A stretch of 64,000 nucleotides of DNA from GCA-2862585 sp965661345 (lineage in GTDB: Bacteria; Bacteroidota; Bacteroidia; Flavobacteriales; UBA7312): NCBI GenBank assembly GCA_965661345.1, contig CBFIDK010000003.1:106424-170423 (forward strand), in the 5' to 3' direction. The notes beneath the pieces were generated by a model. That model made no database searches and was not told the origin of the DNA. It saw only the letters and a list, made by a program, of their open reading frames with translations. Of the stretch, positions 8,786-18,096 are shown piece by piece. Position 1 is the first letter of the stretch. The number at the start of each line of letters is the position of its first letter. Both the position numbers and the translations under genes were made by a program.

Positions 8786-10139
8786 ATTTCTTCTACCTAT
8801 TGCCCTATTGTTAATATTCTCCTGCAACAGCTCGCAGAAGCTAACCGATAGTATGGACGGTATTCCAGATTGGGTAAAAGAATATCCCATTTCTGAAACC
8901 CATTATACCGGAATTGGAATTGCCGATAAAAGTAGTCATCCAGTAGATTATATCAAGATAGCGCAGCAAAACGCCTTGCAAAACCTTATGTCGCAAATTA
9001 AAGTGACTATATCCTCTAATTCGATGTTTTTGCAGATGGAAAGAGAAAGCGGTTATGAAGAAGACTTTAAATCAAATATTGAAGTTAAAGCTAAAGAAAT
9101 CTTGGAGGGTTATGAGTTGGTCAGCACCTACACGCAAAGCAATGAATACTGGGTATATTACCAGTTGAGCAAACAGAAATATTATGAAATTAGAAATGCT
9201 AGAATTCAAGAAGCTATTGAAGAATCAAAATACTTTCTTTCTAAAGCAGTCCTCTATTCTACTTCTTACAAAGACAAGTACATTTATTACGTACAAGCAC
9301 TAGCAAAACTAGAGCCCTATTTAAGTGAACCTCTAATGACTGAATTTGACAGAGAAAATGTTTATCTAGGCAGTGAAATTATTGCCCGTTTTCGCTCCTA
9401 TGTTGACGATTATCAGTTGTATTGCTTGAGCAAAAAAATTAGTGCCATGATTGGCAATTCCATTCCTAAAATTGATATTGCAGTTGAGTACGAAAACAAT
9501 AGACTGAGCAATATACCTTTGATGGCAGTTTCTTCAGATTTGGAACTAAATAATTTCAGCAAAGTCACTAATGAAAATGGAATCTTTACAACTTCAATTC
9601 CTAAAATAAAAAGCACACAATCTGTCCAAAAAATTGAAGTAGGCGTCAACTTTCAAGACTGGCTAGACGAAGGCACGGACAGTGAATTTATTCAGAAACT
9701 ATTCAAAAGCATCAAAACACACCAAATTACTGTACCAGTGTATGTTTATACACCTACAGTATTTGTTACTTCAGAAGAAAAGCATTTTAATGCCGATAAA
9801 AAAGAATCGGAACTTCGGTTTGCTGCTGAGAGTGCCCTCACAAAAATGGGCTTTACCCCTGTTGGCAATAAGAATGATGCGCAGCTACTAATGACAATTA
9901 CTGCCGACACTCAAAAAGGAAGAGAGATCAGTAATCAAAAAATGTTCACCGCATTCCTAAATATGTCTGTTCAAGTAAAAGACCTGCAAGGCCGTATCGT
10001 ATTTAGTGAAAACATCGCAAAGCTAAAAGGTATACAGTTAGATTTCAATCAGGCAGACCTGAACGCTTATCAATTGGCTAAAGATGACATAAGCAATTCA
10101 ATTATTCCTGATTTTATTGATAGCTTTTCCAAGGACTAA
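8778..10139 (+). CDS. LPP20-family lipoprotein, two-part
   Basis: A 453-residue lipoprotein read from the ATG at 8778 (lipobox LLIFSC, Cys16). Residues about 28-150 resemble the LPP20/FlgP-type domain: IPDWVKEYPI, HYTGIGIADKS, then AQQNALQNLMSQIKVTISSNS and later NEYWVYYQLSKQKYYEIR. LPP20 proteins are outer-membrane lipoproteins of Helicobacter and Vibrio, some of which form disks round the flagellar rod. The C-terminal half (about 250-453) has Ig-like strands and a segment (ALTKMGFTPVGNKNDAQLLMTI) like the LptE/CsgG-type alpha-beta fold. It overlaps the CsgG-like gene by eight bases. A strong terminator follows. Confidence 0.6.
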   Translation: MNKFLLPIALLLIFSCNSSQKLTDSMDGIPDWVKEYPISETHYTGIGIADKSSHPVDYIKIAQQNALQNLMSQIKVTISSNSMFLQMERESGYEEDFKSNIEVKAKEILEGYELVSTYTQSNEYWVYYQLSKQKYYEIRNARIQEAIEESKYFLSKAVLYSTSYKDKYIYYVQALAKLEPYLSEPLMTEFDRENVYLGSEIIARFRSYVDDYQLYCLSKKISAMIGNSIPKIDIAVEYENNRLSNIPLMAVSSDLELNNFSKVTNENGIFTTSIPKIKSTQSVQKIEVGVNFQDWLDEGTDSEFIQKLFKSIKTHQITVPVYVYTPTVFVTSEEKHFNADKKESELRFAAESALTKMGFTPVGNKNDAQLLMTITADTQKGREISNQKMFTAFLNMSVQVKDLQGRIVFSENIAKLKGIQLDFNQADLNAYQLAKDDISNSIIPDFIDSFSKD

Positions 10140-10141
10140 AA

Positions 10142-10166
10142 AAAAACCCGCACTAGGCGAGTTTTT
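10142..10166. terminator. Bidirectional terminator between convergent genes
   Basis: Inverted repeat 10142-10151 / 10157-10166 with one mismatch and a five-base loop (AAAAACCCGC...GCGAGTTTTT). The A and T runs on both sides let it act in both directions, ending the LPP20 gene on the plus strand and the small lipoprotein gene on the minus strand. Confidence 0.8.
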
Positions 10167-10186
10167 AAATTTTATTTTTTGAGTGA

Positions 10187-10759
10187 TTAATAGCCGTTAG
10201 ACATTCGCTCCATCTCTTTTTCAAAAGTTTCTTTGAACTTCTCGTAGTTGTAATCGGCTCTCAATTTTTCATCTTTTGAAAGTCTTTCGTGATACTTAGA
10301 AGCTAACTTCTCAGCAGCTATTTCCATTGCCATGTAGCATTTGTATTTTCCATCAACAGTTTTTGTCATTTTCTCACAAATGGTAACAACACCTTGCAAT
10401 TGCTCATCAACAATTGTTCTAGACATTTCGTTGAAGGTTTCTGTCACTTCTTCTTTATTGTTAAACTCCGACGAACTAACATAGTTATCGCCAACAATTT
10501 TCATGGTTGAACTTATCGTTTTAGCAATTTCAGCCTGGGTGTTTGAACGCGCTTTTTTCTTTGCAGTCATTTGATCAAGACTTTCTCCTATAGCATTTCC
10601 TCTGAACGTATTTTTGTCAGAAAAATACTCGTCTCCTGAACAATACTGCTCAATTAATACCTCACCCTGATCTTCAACGCTTAAGCCTTTATTTGAGTTG
10701 CATGCTACTAAGCCTAAGGCTAATACGAAAGCGAATGGTAAACCTAATTTTAATTTCAT
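10187..10759 (-). CDS. Small LPP20-like lipoprotein
   Basis: A 190-residue lipoprotein (MKLKLGLPFAFVLALGLVAC, lipid on Cys20). Its core, about residues 50-160, repeats the LPP20 pattern: AIGESLDQMTAKKKARSNTQAEIAKTI followed by GVVTICEKMTKTVDGKYKCYMAMEIAAEKL, a helix then a strand hairpin. The C-terminal 30 residues form a charged helix (YNYEKFKETFEKEMERM). It is convergent with the longer LPP20 protein at 8778-10139 and shares a terminator with it, which supports a common system of CsgG-like plus LPP20-like outer-membrane lipoproteins. The assignment rests on pattern resemblance only. Confidence 0.55.
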   Translation of the reverse strand: MKLKLGLPFAFVLALGLVACNSNKGLSVEDQGEVLIEQYCSGDEYFSDKNTFRGNAIGESLDQMTAKKKARSNTQAEIAKTISSTMKIVGDNYVSSSEFNNKEEVTETFNEMSRTIVDEQLQGVVTICEKMTKTVDGKYKCYMAMEIAAEKLASKYHERLSKDEKLRADYNYEKFKETFEKEMERMSNGY

Positions 10760-10850
10760 TGTTTTAATTTTTAATTTAATATAAGTGCGTATAAAATTAA
10801 ACTTTTTTTGATAAGATTTATTTAATAAAACGTTTACTTCAGCACTTCAA

Positions 10851-10881
10851 TTGTTAAAGCATTTATTTTTAACGATATTTG
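10851..10881 (+). promoter_or_regulatory. Bacteroidota-type promoter before 10909
   Basis: TTG at 10851-10853 and GATATTTG at 10874-10881 (7 of 8 matches to the TAnnTTTG -7 element), separated by 20 bases, fit the Bacteroidota sigma factor consensus. The start codon at 10909 lies 27 bases downstream. This would drive the two beta-propeller genes and possibly rarA. Confidence 0.45.
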
Positions 10882-10908
10882 TGCAACTATCAAAAACCTA
10901 AACCAAAC

Positions 10909-12444
10909 ATGAGCAAGTACATATTTACTATTTTATTATTGTTTTTTTTCACTCAATCCATTTCACAAACTCACGAGCTAGATAACGGAACCGTTTTATC
11001 TGAAAGAGAGGTTACTGGTGGCCTAGATGTTCCATGGGAAATTAAATGGGGGCCTGACAATCACATTTGGGTAACCGAACGCTCCGGACAAATTAGTCGA
11101 GTAAATGTTGAAACAGGAGAAAAATTTCCTATTCTCAACTTAATTGCCCAATTGTATGATGCTGGAGAATCTGGACTTTTAGGTATGGAAATTCACCCCG
11201 ATTTCAACAATGGTGCGCCATATGTGTTTCTAGCATACACCTACGGTTTTAATGGAAACGCTAGTGAAAAAATAGTATATTATGAATACGATGCTGAGCA
11301 AGATGCCTTAATTAATGAAACTGTAATTATTGATGGTATTGACGGTAACAGTACGCACATCGGCTGTAGACTTTTAGCTGTTGACAATACAACACTTCTA
11401 ATTACTACTGGCGATGCTCAAAATTGGAACGCCTCACAAGATGTTGATGCTCTAACAGGCAAAACCCTTCGAGTAGACATTGACAAGGATAGCAACAACT
11501 TTGGTGGGCCAAAATCCGATAACCCAAATCCTAATAGCTTCGTGTACACTATTGGTCACAGAAACGCGCAAGGCTTGGCAGTATCTCCTGAGGGTATTAT
11601 TTACAGCTCAGAGCATGGACCTAATAATGACGATGAATTAAACGTAATTCAAGCAAATTTAAATTATGGATGGCCAAACGCTCAAGGGTTCTGTGATGAT
11701 TTTGCGGATATGTATTATGCCAATGCATTAAACAACTCTTACTCTGAAAATGAGTATTGCGAAGATAACGACATTGTAGAGCCTTTGTGGAGTAGTGGAA
11801 CCTCATCTACTATTGCTCCTTCTGATATTATTTGGTACAACCACCCTTCTATTCCAGAATTTCAGAACTCTTTATTAATGACTGTTTTAAAAGGAAAAAA
11901 ACTTGTTCGTTTTACCTTTAATGAAACCGGTGATGTGATAGAAACTGAAACTGACTTTTTCCAATATGAATGGGGTCGTCTAAGAGATATTTGTATTGCT
12001 CCTAACGGAAAGATTTACTTAGCTACAAATGGAAATTCATGGCCAAGTCAAGGACCTAATGAAATTATTGAACTATCGAATAACGATTATGTTTATCCCT
12101 CAACTTTCAATTGTACTGTTGACGGCTGTGTAGAAGTGAACGATGGACTCGGTGAGTATTCTAATATTGACGATTGTAATGTTGTTTGTTCAACATCACC
12201 TACTTCAATTTACAAGTATAACAACAACTTTTTTAGTTTTTATCCTAATCCAAACTCTTCTGATGGACAGTTGATTTTCAACAGTGATGAAGATTTATTT
12301 CAGATTGAAATTTTAAATATTCAAGGACAATTAATTCATTCTCAAACAGTAGAAAACAACCGAATGAATTTAGAAGGTATGTTAGAAAATGGTGTGTATT
12401 TTATAAAAGCCAAAAATCAACTAAGCAAACTAATCATTAAGTAA
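10909..12444 (+). CDS. Secreted PQQ-type sugar dehydrogenase-like propeller, T9SS
   Basis: A 511-residue protein starting at the ATG at 10909 (signal peptide MSKYIFTILLLFFFTQSISQ). Residues about 30-390 form a glucose/sorbosone dehydrogenase-type beta-propeller: GGLDVPWEIKWGPDNHIWVTE, GESGLLGMEIHPDF, then IGHRNAQGLAVSPEGIIYSSEHGPNNDDELN and LNYGWP. In this family PQQ and calcium sit in the propeller centre and sugars or alcohols are oxidised; whether PQQ binds here is not shown. A Cys module C-x4-C-x15-C-x3-C lies at 402-427. A T9SS type A sorting domain (FSFYPNPN..., ending LSKLIIK) closes the protein. The next gene overlaps by one base and shares both terminal modules. Confidence 0.8.
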   Translation: MSKYIFTILLLFFFTQSISQTHELDNGTVLSEREVTGGLDVPWEIKWGPDNHIWVTERSGQISRVNVETGEKFPILNLIAQLYDAGESGLLGMEIHPDFNNGAPYVFLAYTYGFNGNASEKIVYYEYDAEQDALINETVIIDGIDGNSTHIGCRLLAVDNTTLLITTGDAQNWNASQDVDALTGKTLRVDIDKDSNNFGGPKSDNPNPNSFVYTIGHRNAQGLAVSPEGIIYSSEHGPNNDDELNVIQANLNYGWPNAQGFCDDFADMYYANALNNSYSENEYCEDNDIVEPLWSSGTSSTIAPSDIIWYNHPSIPEFQNSLLMTVLKGKKLVRFTFNETGDVIETETDFFQYEWGRLRDICIAPNGKIYLATNGNSWPSQGPNEIIELSNNDYVYPSTFNCTVDGCVEVNDGLGEYSNIDDCNVVCSTSPTSIYKYNNNFFSFYPNPNSSDGQLIFNSDEDLFQIEILNIQGQLIHSQTVENNRMNLEGMLENGVYFIKAKNQLSKLIIK

Positions 12445-13565
12445 TGAAGTATTATTTTCTTTTTAGCTTTCTATTTACTTCTCTATCTGTAATAGGTCAA
12501 CAATACAATTCTCCCGAAAGTGTTGATTACGAAAGTGAAGGAGACCGATACCTCATTTCCAATTCATCTGAAGGAAAAATATTATCCTATGTACTTGATG
12601 ACGACAATTTAGAAGTATTTGTTTCTGGCGTTGGGTCTGGACCGCATGGCTTAGAGGTTATCGGTGGCAACGTTTTTGCCTGTAGTGGTAGCCGACTAAA
12701 AGCCTATGATTTAATCACAGGAGAAGAAACTGAAAACATCAATTTAGGTGCTAGTTTTGCTAACGGCATCACACACAAAGGTGATGATATTTTTGTTACT
12801 GATTTCAGTGGAAAAGATATTTATCGCTACAATATCTCAACGGGCAACTTTAATATGTACATCGAAAATCTAGCGAGAACACCAAATGGCATTTTTTACG
12901 ATAATATTCAAGATAGATTATTGGTAGTATGCTGGGGAGCAAATGCACCTATATATGAAATTGACATGAGCGACTCTACTTACTCCATAGTCACCACAAC
13001 TAATCTTGGCAATTGTGACGGTATAGCTATGGATAATAATGGCGACTTCTATGTTTCTGCTTGGAGTAATAATGCCATCAATAAATTCAATAGCGATTTT
13101 AGCAATGGATACACTGTTGTGGTTCCAAATATGAGTGCTCCTGCAGATATATTTTATAATACTGAAACGGATGTTTTAGCCATTCCTAACAGCAATAACA
13201 ATACGGTTATTTTTGTGGATTACGGCGCTAACTCATCGTTCACTTGTGGACTTATGGGATGTATGGAGTTATCAGATAATACGGGAGAATTTGCCACGCT
13301 AGAAGACTGTGAAGCCGATTGCCAAACCGTTTCGGTAAATGAGTTTGATGCTAAAAAGGGATTATTCTACCCAAACCCTGTTGTTAGTGGAGGTAGTATT
13401 TTATTGCACTCAAACACATCTGAAATTGAACTATACAACTTACAAGGGGAATTGATGCTTAAAGATGTTGTCAATAAAAATCAAAGATTAGAGCTACCAT
13501 TCCTCAAAAAAGGGTTTTATTTGCTTAAGACAAATGATAAGCAAGAAAAGATTCTAATTCAGTAA
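12444..13565 (+). CDS. Secreted NHL/SMP-30-like propeller with T9SS domain
   Basis: A 373-residue protein whose ATG overlaps the previous stop (TAATG). The signal peptide is MKYYFLFSFLFTSLSVIGQQ. Residues about 22-262 are a beta-propeller of the NHL/SMP-30/gluconolactonase type, with YNSPESVDYESEGDRYLISNS, GPHGLEVIGGNVFAC, TPNGIFYDNIQDRLLVV and CDGIAMDNNGDFYVSA. A Cys module at 268-293 has the same C-x4-C-x15-C-x3-C spacing as the upstream protein. The C-terminal about 75 residues are a T9SS type A domain (KGLFYPNPVVSGG, ELYNLQGELM, KQEKILIQ). The pair might oxidise a sugar and open its lactone at the surface, but this is inference only. Confidence 0.75.
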   Translation: MKYYFLFSFLFTSLSVIGQQYNSPESVDYESEGDRYLISNSSEGKILSYVLDDDNLEVFVSGVGSGPHGLEVIGGNVFACSGSRLKAYDLITGEETENINLGASFANGITHKGDDIFVTDFSGKDIYRYNISTGNFNMYIENLARTPNGIFYDNIQDRLLVVCWGANAPIYEIDMSDSTYSIVTTTNLGNCDGIAMDNNGDFYVSAWSNNAINKFNSDFSNGYTVVVPNMSAPADIFYNTETDVLAIPNSNNNTVIFVDYGANSSFTCGLMGCMELSDNTGEFATLEDCEADCQTVSVNEFDAKKGLFYPNPVVSGGSILLHSNTSEIELYNLQGELMLKDVVNKNQRLELPFLKKGFYLLKTNDKQEKILIQ

Positions 13566-13569
13566 TCTT

Positions 13570-14847
13570 ATGAATACTATTCCTTTAGCCGAACGATTAA
13601 GACCAAAATCTCTGGATGATTTCATAGGGCAAGATCACCTCATAGGAAAAAATGGTGTGCTGCTTAAATCCATAAAAAACAACATCATTCCATCTATAAT
13701 ATTTTGGGGTCCTCCAGGCGTTGGAAAAACAACCTTAGCAAATATTATTGCCACTCAACTCGACAGACCATTTTATACCTTAAGCGCTATAAATTCAGGA
13801 GTAAAAGACGTAAGAGAAGTGATAAACAAAGCCAGTTCTTTGGGTTTGTTTGGTAAAGATGTTCCCCTACTGTTCATTGATGAGATACACCGATTTAGTA
13901 AATCACAACAAGACTCTTTACTAAATGCCGTAGAGAAAGGAATAGTTACACTAATTGGCGCTACCACTGAAAACCCTTCTTTTGAGGTAATATCGGCTCT
14001 CTTATCTAGATGTCAAGTTTATGTTCTAGAGAGTTTTGAAAAAACACATTTACTTCAGTTACTTGAACAAGCCATCCAAAAAGATGAAATTATTAGTCAG
14101 AAAAAAATTAATATCAAAGAAAGCGATGCACTGCTGAGGCTTTCAGGTGGAGATGGCCGAAAACTATTAAATATATTTGAGCTAGTCGTTAATACTCAAA
14201 ACACTACCGAAATTAGCATTACTAACGATATGGTAATGGAATCGGCACAAGAAAACATCGCTCTTTACGATAAATCTGGCGAACAACATTACGATATTAT
14301 TTCTGCTTTCATTAAATCGATTAGAGGCAGTGACCCTAACGCAGCTGTATATTGGCTAGCACGAATGCTGGAAGGCGGTGAGGATATAAAATTTATCGCT
14401 CGAAGACTTATCATTTTAGCGTCTGAAGATATTGGAAATGCCAATCCTACTGCATTGATAATGGCTAACAATTGCTTTCAATCAATAAATGTAATTGGAA
14501 TGCCTGAAGCTAGAATAATACTTTCTCAAACAGCAATTTATCTAGCAAGCTCACCAAAAAGCAATGCAGCTTACATGGCTATTAATGAGGCTCAAGAAAT
14601 GGTAAAAACCAAAGGTGCTCTGTCTGTACCGTTGGAATTAAGAAACGCCCCTACTAAACTCATGAAAGACTTGGAGTATGGAAAAGAATATTCATATGCT
14701 CACAATTATGCAAATAACTTTGTTGAACAAGAGTTTCTTCCTGAAGAAATAAAAGGGGAAACATTTTATGAGCCTGGCGATAACGATAGGGAAAGACAAA
14801 TACGAAAATTTCTAAAAAGCCGTTGGCAAGATAAGTACAACTATTGA
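13570..14847 (+). CDS. rarA: Replication-associated recombination protein RarA
   Basis: A 425-residue AAA+ ATPase of the RarA/MgsA/WRNIP1 family, which acts at stalled replication forks and gaps. It begins PLAERLRPKSLDDFIGQDHL. Walker A is GPPGVGKT (47-54), Walker B is FIDEIHRFSK (Asp104, Glu105), and sensor 1 is GATTENPSFEV. The C-terminal tetramerisation region is typical: AFIKSIRGSDPNAAVYWLARML, then ARRLIILASEDIGNANP and the ending YEPGDNDRERQIRKFL. The length is normal for the family. It starts four bases after the propeller gene stop, so it lies in the same plus-strand run without clear functional connection. Confidence 0.95.
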   Translation: MNTIPLAERLRPKSLDDFIGQDHLIGKNGVLLKSIKNNIIPSIIFWGPPGVGKTTLANIIATQLDRPFYTLSAINSGVKDVREVINKASSLGLFGKDVPLLFIDEIHRFSKSQQDSLLNAVEKGIVTLIGATTENPSFEVISALLSRCQVYVLESFEKTHLLQLLEQAIQKDEIISQKKINIKESDALLRLSGGDGRKLLNIFELVVNTQNTTEISITNDMVMESAQENIALYDKSGEQHYDIISAFIKSIRGSDPNAAVYWLARMLEGGEDIKFIARRLIILASEDIGNANPTALIMANNCFQSINVIGMPEARIILSQTAIYLASSPKSNAAYMAINEAQEMVKTKGALSVPLELRNAPTKLMKDLEYGKEYSYAHNYANNFVEQEFLPEEIKGETFYEPGDNDRERQIRKFLKSRWQDKYNY

Positions 14848-14878
14848 TATTTAATACATTTGTAAAAAAATCATTTTA

Positions 14879-16918
14879 ATGAAACCCATCTTTAAACTTT
14901 TAGCTTTACTACTATTTGTTTCATCCTGTAAACATGACTTTGAAAAACCTACATGGAACGCTGATTTTAGTACCCCATTAGCCTTCACTCAATTAGACTT
15001 ATTGAACTTGGCAAACGACAGTACTATTCAATTTGATACACTGGGCGACAATAGCCTTAAGTTCGTTTTCATGAAAGAACTTATTAATTTTCAAATTGAT
15101 AGCTTAGTAAATCTAAAAGAAATAAGTACCACAAAAAATGTAAAGCTAAAAACCATCAACTTTGGCAATACAGTCATTACCAATGAAATTACTCTAGGAG
15201 AATTGATTTCTTCAATTGAATTCGGAACTCTTTTATTGCCAAACGGAAGCGACGCAGTTATCCCTGCCTATTCAGGACTATTAAACGATGTCTTTCCAAT
15301 TGATGCTAATGCGTATTTTGAGGAAATGACCTTAATCGATGGTTTTATTGACCTTAAAATTTCCAATAATTTACCAACTGACCTGAGTAATGTGGTTTTA
15401 GAATTAAGAAATGAAAATGCGCTTACCAACATTATAAGCATGAACATTCCACTTCTTGAAAGTGGATCAACAGAAATAGCTACAGAATCTTTGGCTGGTC
15501 AGACACTACAAGGAAATTTAGAAGTAGAAATTCTTAGTGCTGATATTGTGGGCACAAGTCCTGACGCCGTTCCTATTGACTATACGGACGCTCTAATATC
15601 TGAAGTAATAATTAGAGATATCGAACTTTACGAAGGCATTGCCATATTTCCAACTCAACAAATATTTGATGAAGATACCGTAGTCTCATTTCAATTAGAT
15701 GATGTAAAACTGAATAGAGTGCTAGTTAGAGAGGGTGGCGTTGAAGTTATTGGCGTGAGCACCATTCAAGATACGATCAAGATTGAATACACAATTCCCG
15801 GAACAACATTAAATGGTCAACCTTTTAAATTTAATTTTAACCTCCCCCCTGCACCAGTTGGAGAATCCATAACGGTAACTAAATTTTTCGACTTCTCTGG
15901 CTATGAAATTGATATGACTGGAAAATATGGGGATACTATCAACACTATCTATACTGAGTCCTTTGGCTATATAGATTCATCAGGAATAGTTACACATATT
16001 TCTTTGGAAGATAGCGTATTTAACACCATTACTATCAAAGAAATTATCCCTGAAAAAGCTTGGGGAATTCTAGGTACAGACACATTTACTGAAAGTCAAT
16101 CCATTGACTTTGGTGACTTTTCAAATTTCCAAGGAGAAATCGATTTATCACAAATTGATGTGAACCTAAAAACTGAAAATTATATCGGTACAAATGCTAA
16201 TGTTTGGATTAACAATCTTAGTGGTGAAAATAGTCTAGAATCAATAACACTTACAAGCCCAACACTATCTACTCCTTTTTCAATAGCTTCAGCTGTTGAA
16301 AACAACTCTAGTAGTCAACCCATCACGCCCTCTAGCAATACCATCACTTTTGATGAAACAAATTCTAATATTGATGAACTGATAGAAAGCAAACCAGAAA
16401 CCATTGACTTTAGTTTTGAACTCATAACCAACCCAAATCAAGATAATATAAACGGATTTTTATACAGTGATTACGGTATAAAAACTAATCTTGAAATTGG
16501 AATACCGTTGTCTCTTAGCGCAACAGATATAACAATAAAAGATACTTTAGACGTTAACATTAATAATGTTGAAAATCTCAACGAAGGTTCGTTTACACTT
16601 CTCGCTAAAAATAAATTTCCTTTGGAGGCTGAAGTTATCATTCATTTACTTGATGCAAATGAAACTGTTTTGGAATCTTTGAGCTCTAATCAACGCATTC
16701 AATCAAGTGAAATTGATATTAACGGGAAAACCATTGCCACTAAAATAAGCGAGCTAAACTTCCCGTTTGAATCCATCAGTCAAAGTTTAAATACTACTAA
16801 AAAAATAGCATTTGAAGTTATTCTTAATACACGTGCTGACGAAGAATTTGTTACGCTTTACAGCGATTATTACATCGAACTTAAACTAATTGCTAACTTT
16901 AATTACACTATTGACTAA
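14879..16918 (+). CDS. Unrecognised large lipoprotein
   Basis: A 679-residue lipoprotein (MKPIFKLLALLLFVSSC, lipid on Cys17). I do not recognise a family. It is rich in beta-strand patterns, Asn, Thr and Ser, and low in Cys after the lipid site. It shows recurring segments such as LKISNNLPTDLSNVVLELRN and NEGSFTLLAKNKFPLEAEV, each resembling an immunoglobulin-like or LEA/WHy-type fold in which a sequence of the form 'smooth ligand of neighbouring strands' repeats. TACATTTG at 14855-14862 matches the promoter core. Its stop overlaps the start of the barrel-like gene by one base. The pair looks like a surface or periplasmic lipoprotein and its outer-membrane partner (inference). Confidence 0.6.
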   Translation: MKPIFKLLALLLFVSSCKHDFEKPTWNADFSTPLAFTQLDLLNLANDSTIQFDTLGDNSLKFVFMKELINFQIDSLVNLKEISTTKNVKLKTINFGNTVITNEITLGELISSIEFGTLLLPNGSDAVIPAYSGLLNDVFPIDANAYFEEMTLIDGFIDLKISNNLPTDLSNVVLELRNENALTNIISMNIPLLESGSTEIATESLAGQTLQGNLEVEILSADIVGTSPDAVPIDYTDALISEVIIRDIELYEGIAIFPTQQIFDEDTVVSFQLDDVKLNRVLVREGGVEVIGVSTIQDTIKIEYTIPGTTLNGQPFKFNFNLPPAPVGESITVTKFFDFSGYEIDMTGKYGDTINTIYTESFGYIDSSGIVTHISLEDSVFNTITIKEIIPEKAWGILGTDTFTESQSIDFGDFSNFQGEIDLSQIDVNLKTENYIGTNANVWINNLSGENSLESITLTSPTLSTPFSIASAVENNSSSQPITPSSNTITFDETNSNIDELIESKPETIDFSFELITNPNQDNINGFLYSDYGIKTNLEIGIPLSLSATDITIKDTLDVNINNVENLNEGSFTLLAKNKFPLEAEVIIHLLDANETVLESLSSNQRIQSSEIDINGKTIATKISELNFPFESISQSLNTTKKIAFEVILNTRADEEFVTLYSDYYIELKLIANFNYTID

Positions 16919-18087
16919 TGAGGCTATTTGTTTTAATAATTTTAATGACGTTCGCTTATTTCTCAAAGGCTCAAGAAAGCAGTTTAGAATACAATTCTAA
17001 TCTTGGTTTTTGGAATACTCATTTCAATGAGCCATTATTATCAGAATCGTATGGGTTTTTGGACAGTCAGGATAAAGAAAATATCCTATCTTCTCTAAGC
17101 TCTTCTAACCATGTTCAAATAGAAATTGATAACGAACTTAGGTATCAAAATAAAAAAGGATGGAGTATTGCCTTTGGAAACCATGCTGCTGCATTCGGCT
17201 CTTACTCTGATGATTTAGTAAAAATTGGTCTTTTGGGTAACTTTCCATTTAAGGGTGAAAATCTTGACTTAAAGCCTTTAGCCTTAACGGCCTACCATTT
17301 CTCAAAACTTGAAATTGGATACCAATGGAATGAGAAATTAAACACCTCTATTTCACTTATTGGCGGACATCAACTTGCAGAGTTTGATGTCACTAAAGCT
17401 AACTTTTATACTGATGAATTCACTGACTTTATTGAATACGATCTAGCATTAGAAGGGCATTTCACCGATACCACAGACCTAATGAATAATTTGTTTGCCT
17501 TAAATGGTACTGGCGCTGCACTAAACATACACTATACAGATTCCATAGATAATTTGCGTTATGATTTAATCATCAAAGATTTTGGTATGATTAGGTGGAA
17601 TGAAAAAACTACAAATACATTTATAGAAAGCCAATGGAAATTTGAAGGTGTAAACATCGACGACTTTATAGCCTTTAACGATAGTATTCTGGAAACTTAT
17701 ACCGATAGTATTCAGGATGTTTTACAAAAAAGCAATACAGAAAGTTATAATTGGCGACTGCCAACTACTCTAGCAATAAATGTTTATCAAAACACAAGCT
17801 CAAAAATCATAGATGCTTATTCATTTTCACTAATTCATAAAACTAAGTTTTATACGTATCCGAGGTTTGGTGCTGATGTTCATAAAAACTTCAAAAAGCA
17901 CACCTTTAGTTTAGGCTATTATATTGGTGGCTTTGAAAAACCAGGCTTTCAGTTCGCATATAATTTCAAAGGAAAAAAGACCCATTTCAAACTATATTCC
18001 AAACAAGCTAATTCAGTTATTCCTTCCCAAAACTATGGTGTCCATCTTGGATTTGGCATAAAAAGAGTATTTTCGACACCTAAATAA
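16918..18087 (+). CDS. DUF5723-like outer-membrane barrel protein
   Basis: A 389-residue protein with signal peptide MRLFVLIILMTFAYFSKAQ. The mature part has alternating aromatic strands typical of outer-membrane beta-barrels: VQIEIDNELRYQNKKGWSIAFG, KLEIGYQWNEKLNTSISLIGG, HTFSLGYYIGGFEKPGFQFAYNF and a last strand YGVHLGFGIKRVF. The layout, with a long periplasmic insertion (about 185-285, DSILETYTDSIQDVL) before the final strands, resembles the DUF5723 family of Bacteroidota. Start and previous stop overlap (TAATG), so it is coupled to the unknown lipoprotein. No transport substrate can be proposed. Confidence 0.6.
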   Translation: MRLFVLIILMTFAYFSKAQESSLEYNSNLGFWNTHFNEPLLSESYGFLDSQDKENILSSLSSSNHVQIEIDNELRYQNKKGWSIAFGNHAAAFGSYSDDLVKIGLLGNFPFKGENLDLKPLALTAYHFSKLEIGYQWNEKLNTSISLIGGHQLAEFDVTKANFYTDEFTDFIEYDLALEGHFTDTTDLMNNLFALNGTGAALNIHYTDSIDNLRYDLIIKDFGMIRWNEKTTNTFIESQWKFEGVNIDDFIAFNDSILETYTDSIQDVLQKSNTESYNWRLPTTLAINVYQNTSSKIIDAYSFSLIHKTKFYTYPRFGADVHKNFKKHTFSLGYYIGGFEKPGFQFAYNFKGKKTHFKLYSKQANSVIPSQNYGVHLGFGIKRVFSTPK

Positions 18088-18096
18088 ATTCAAACG

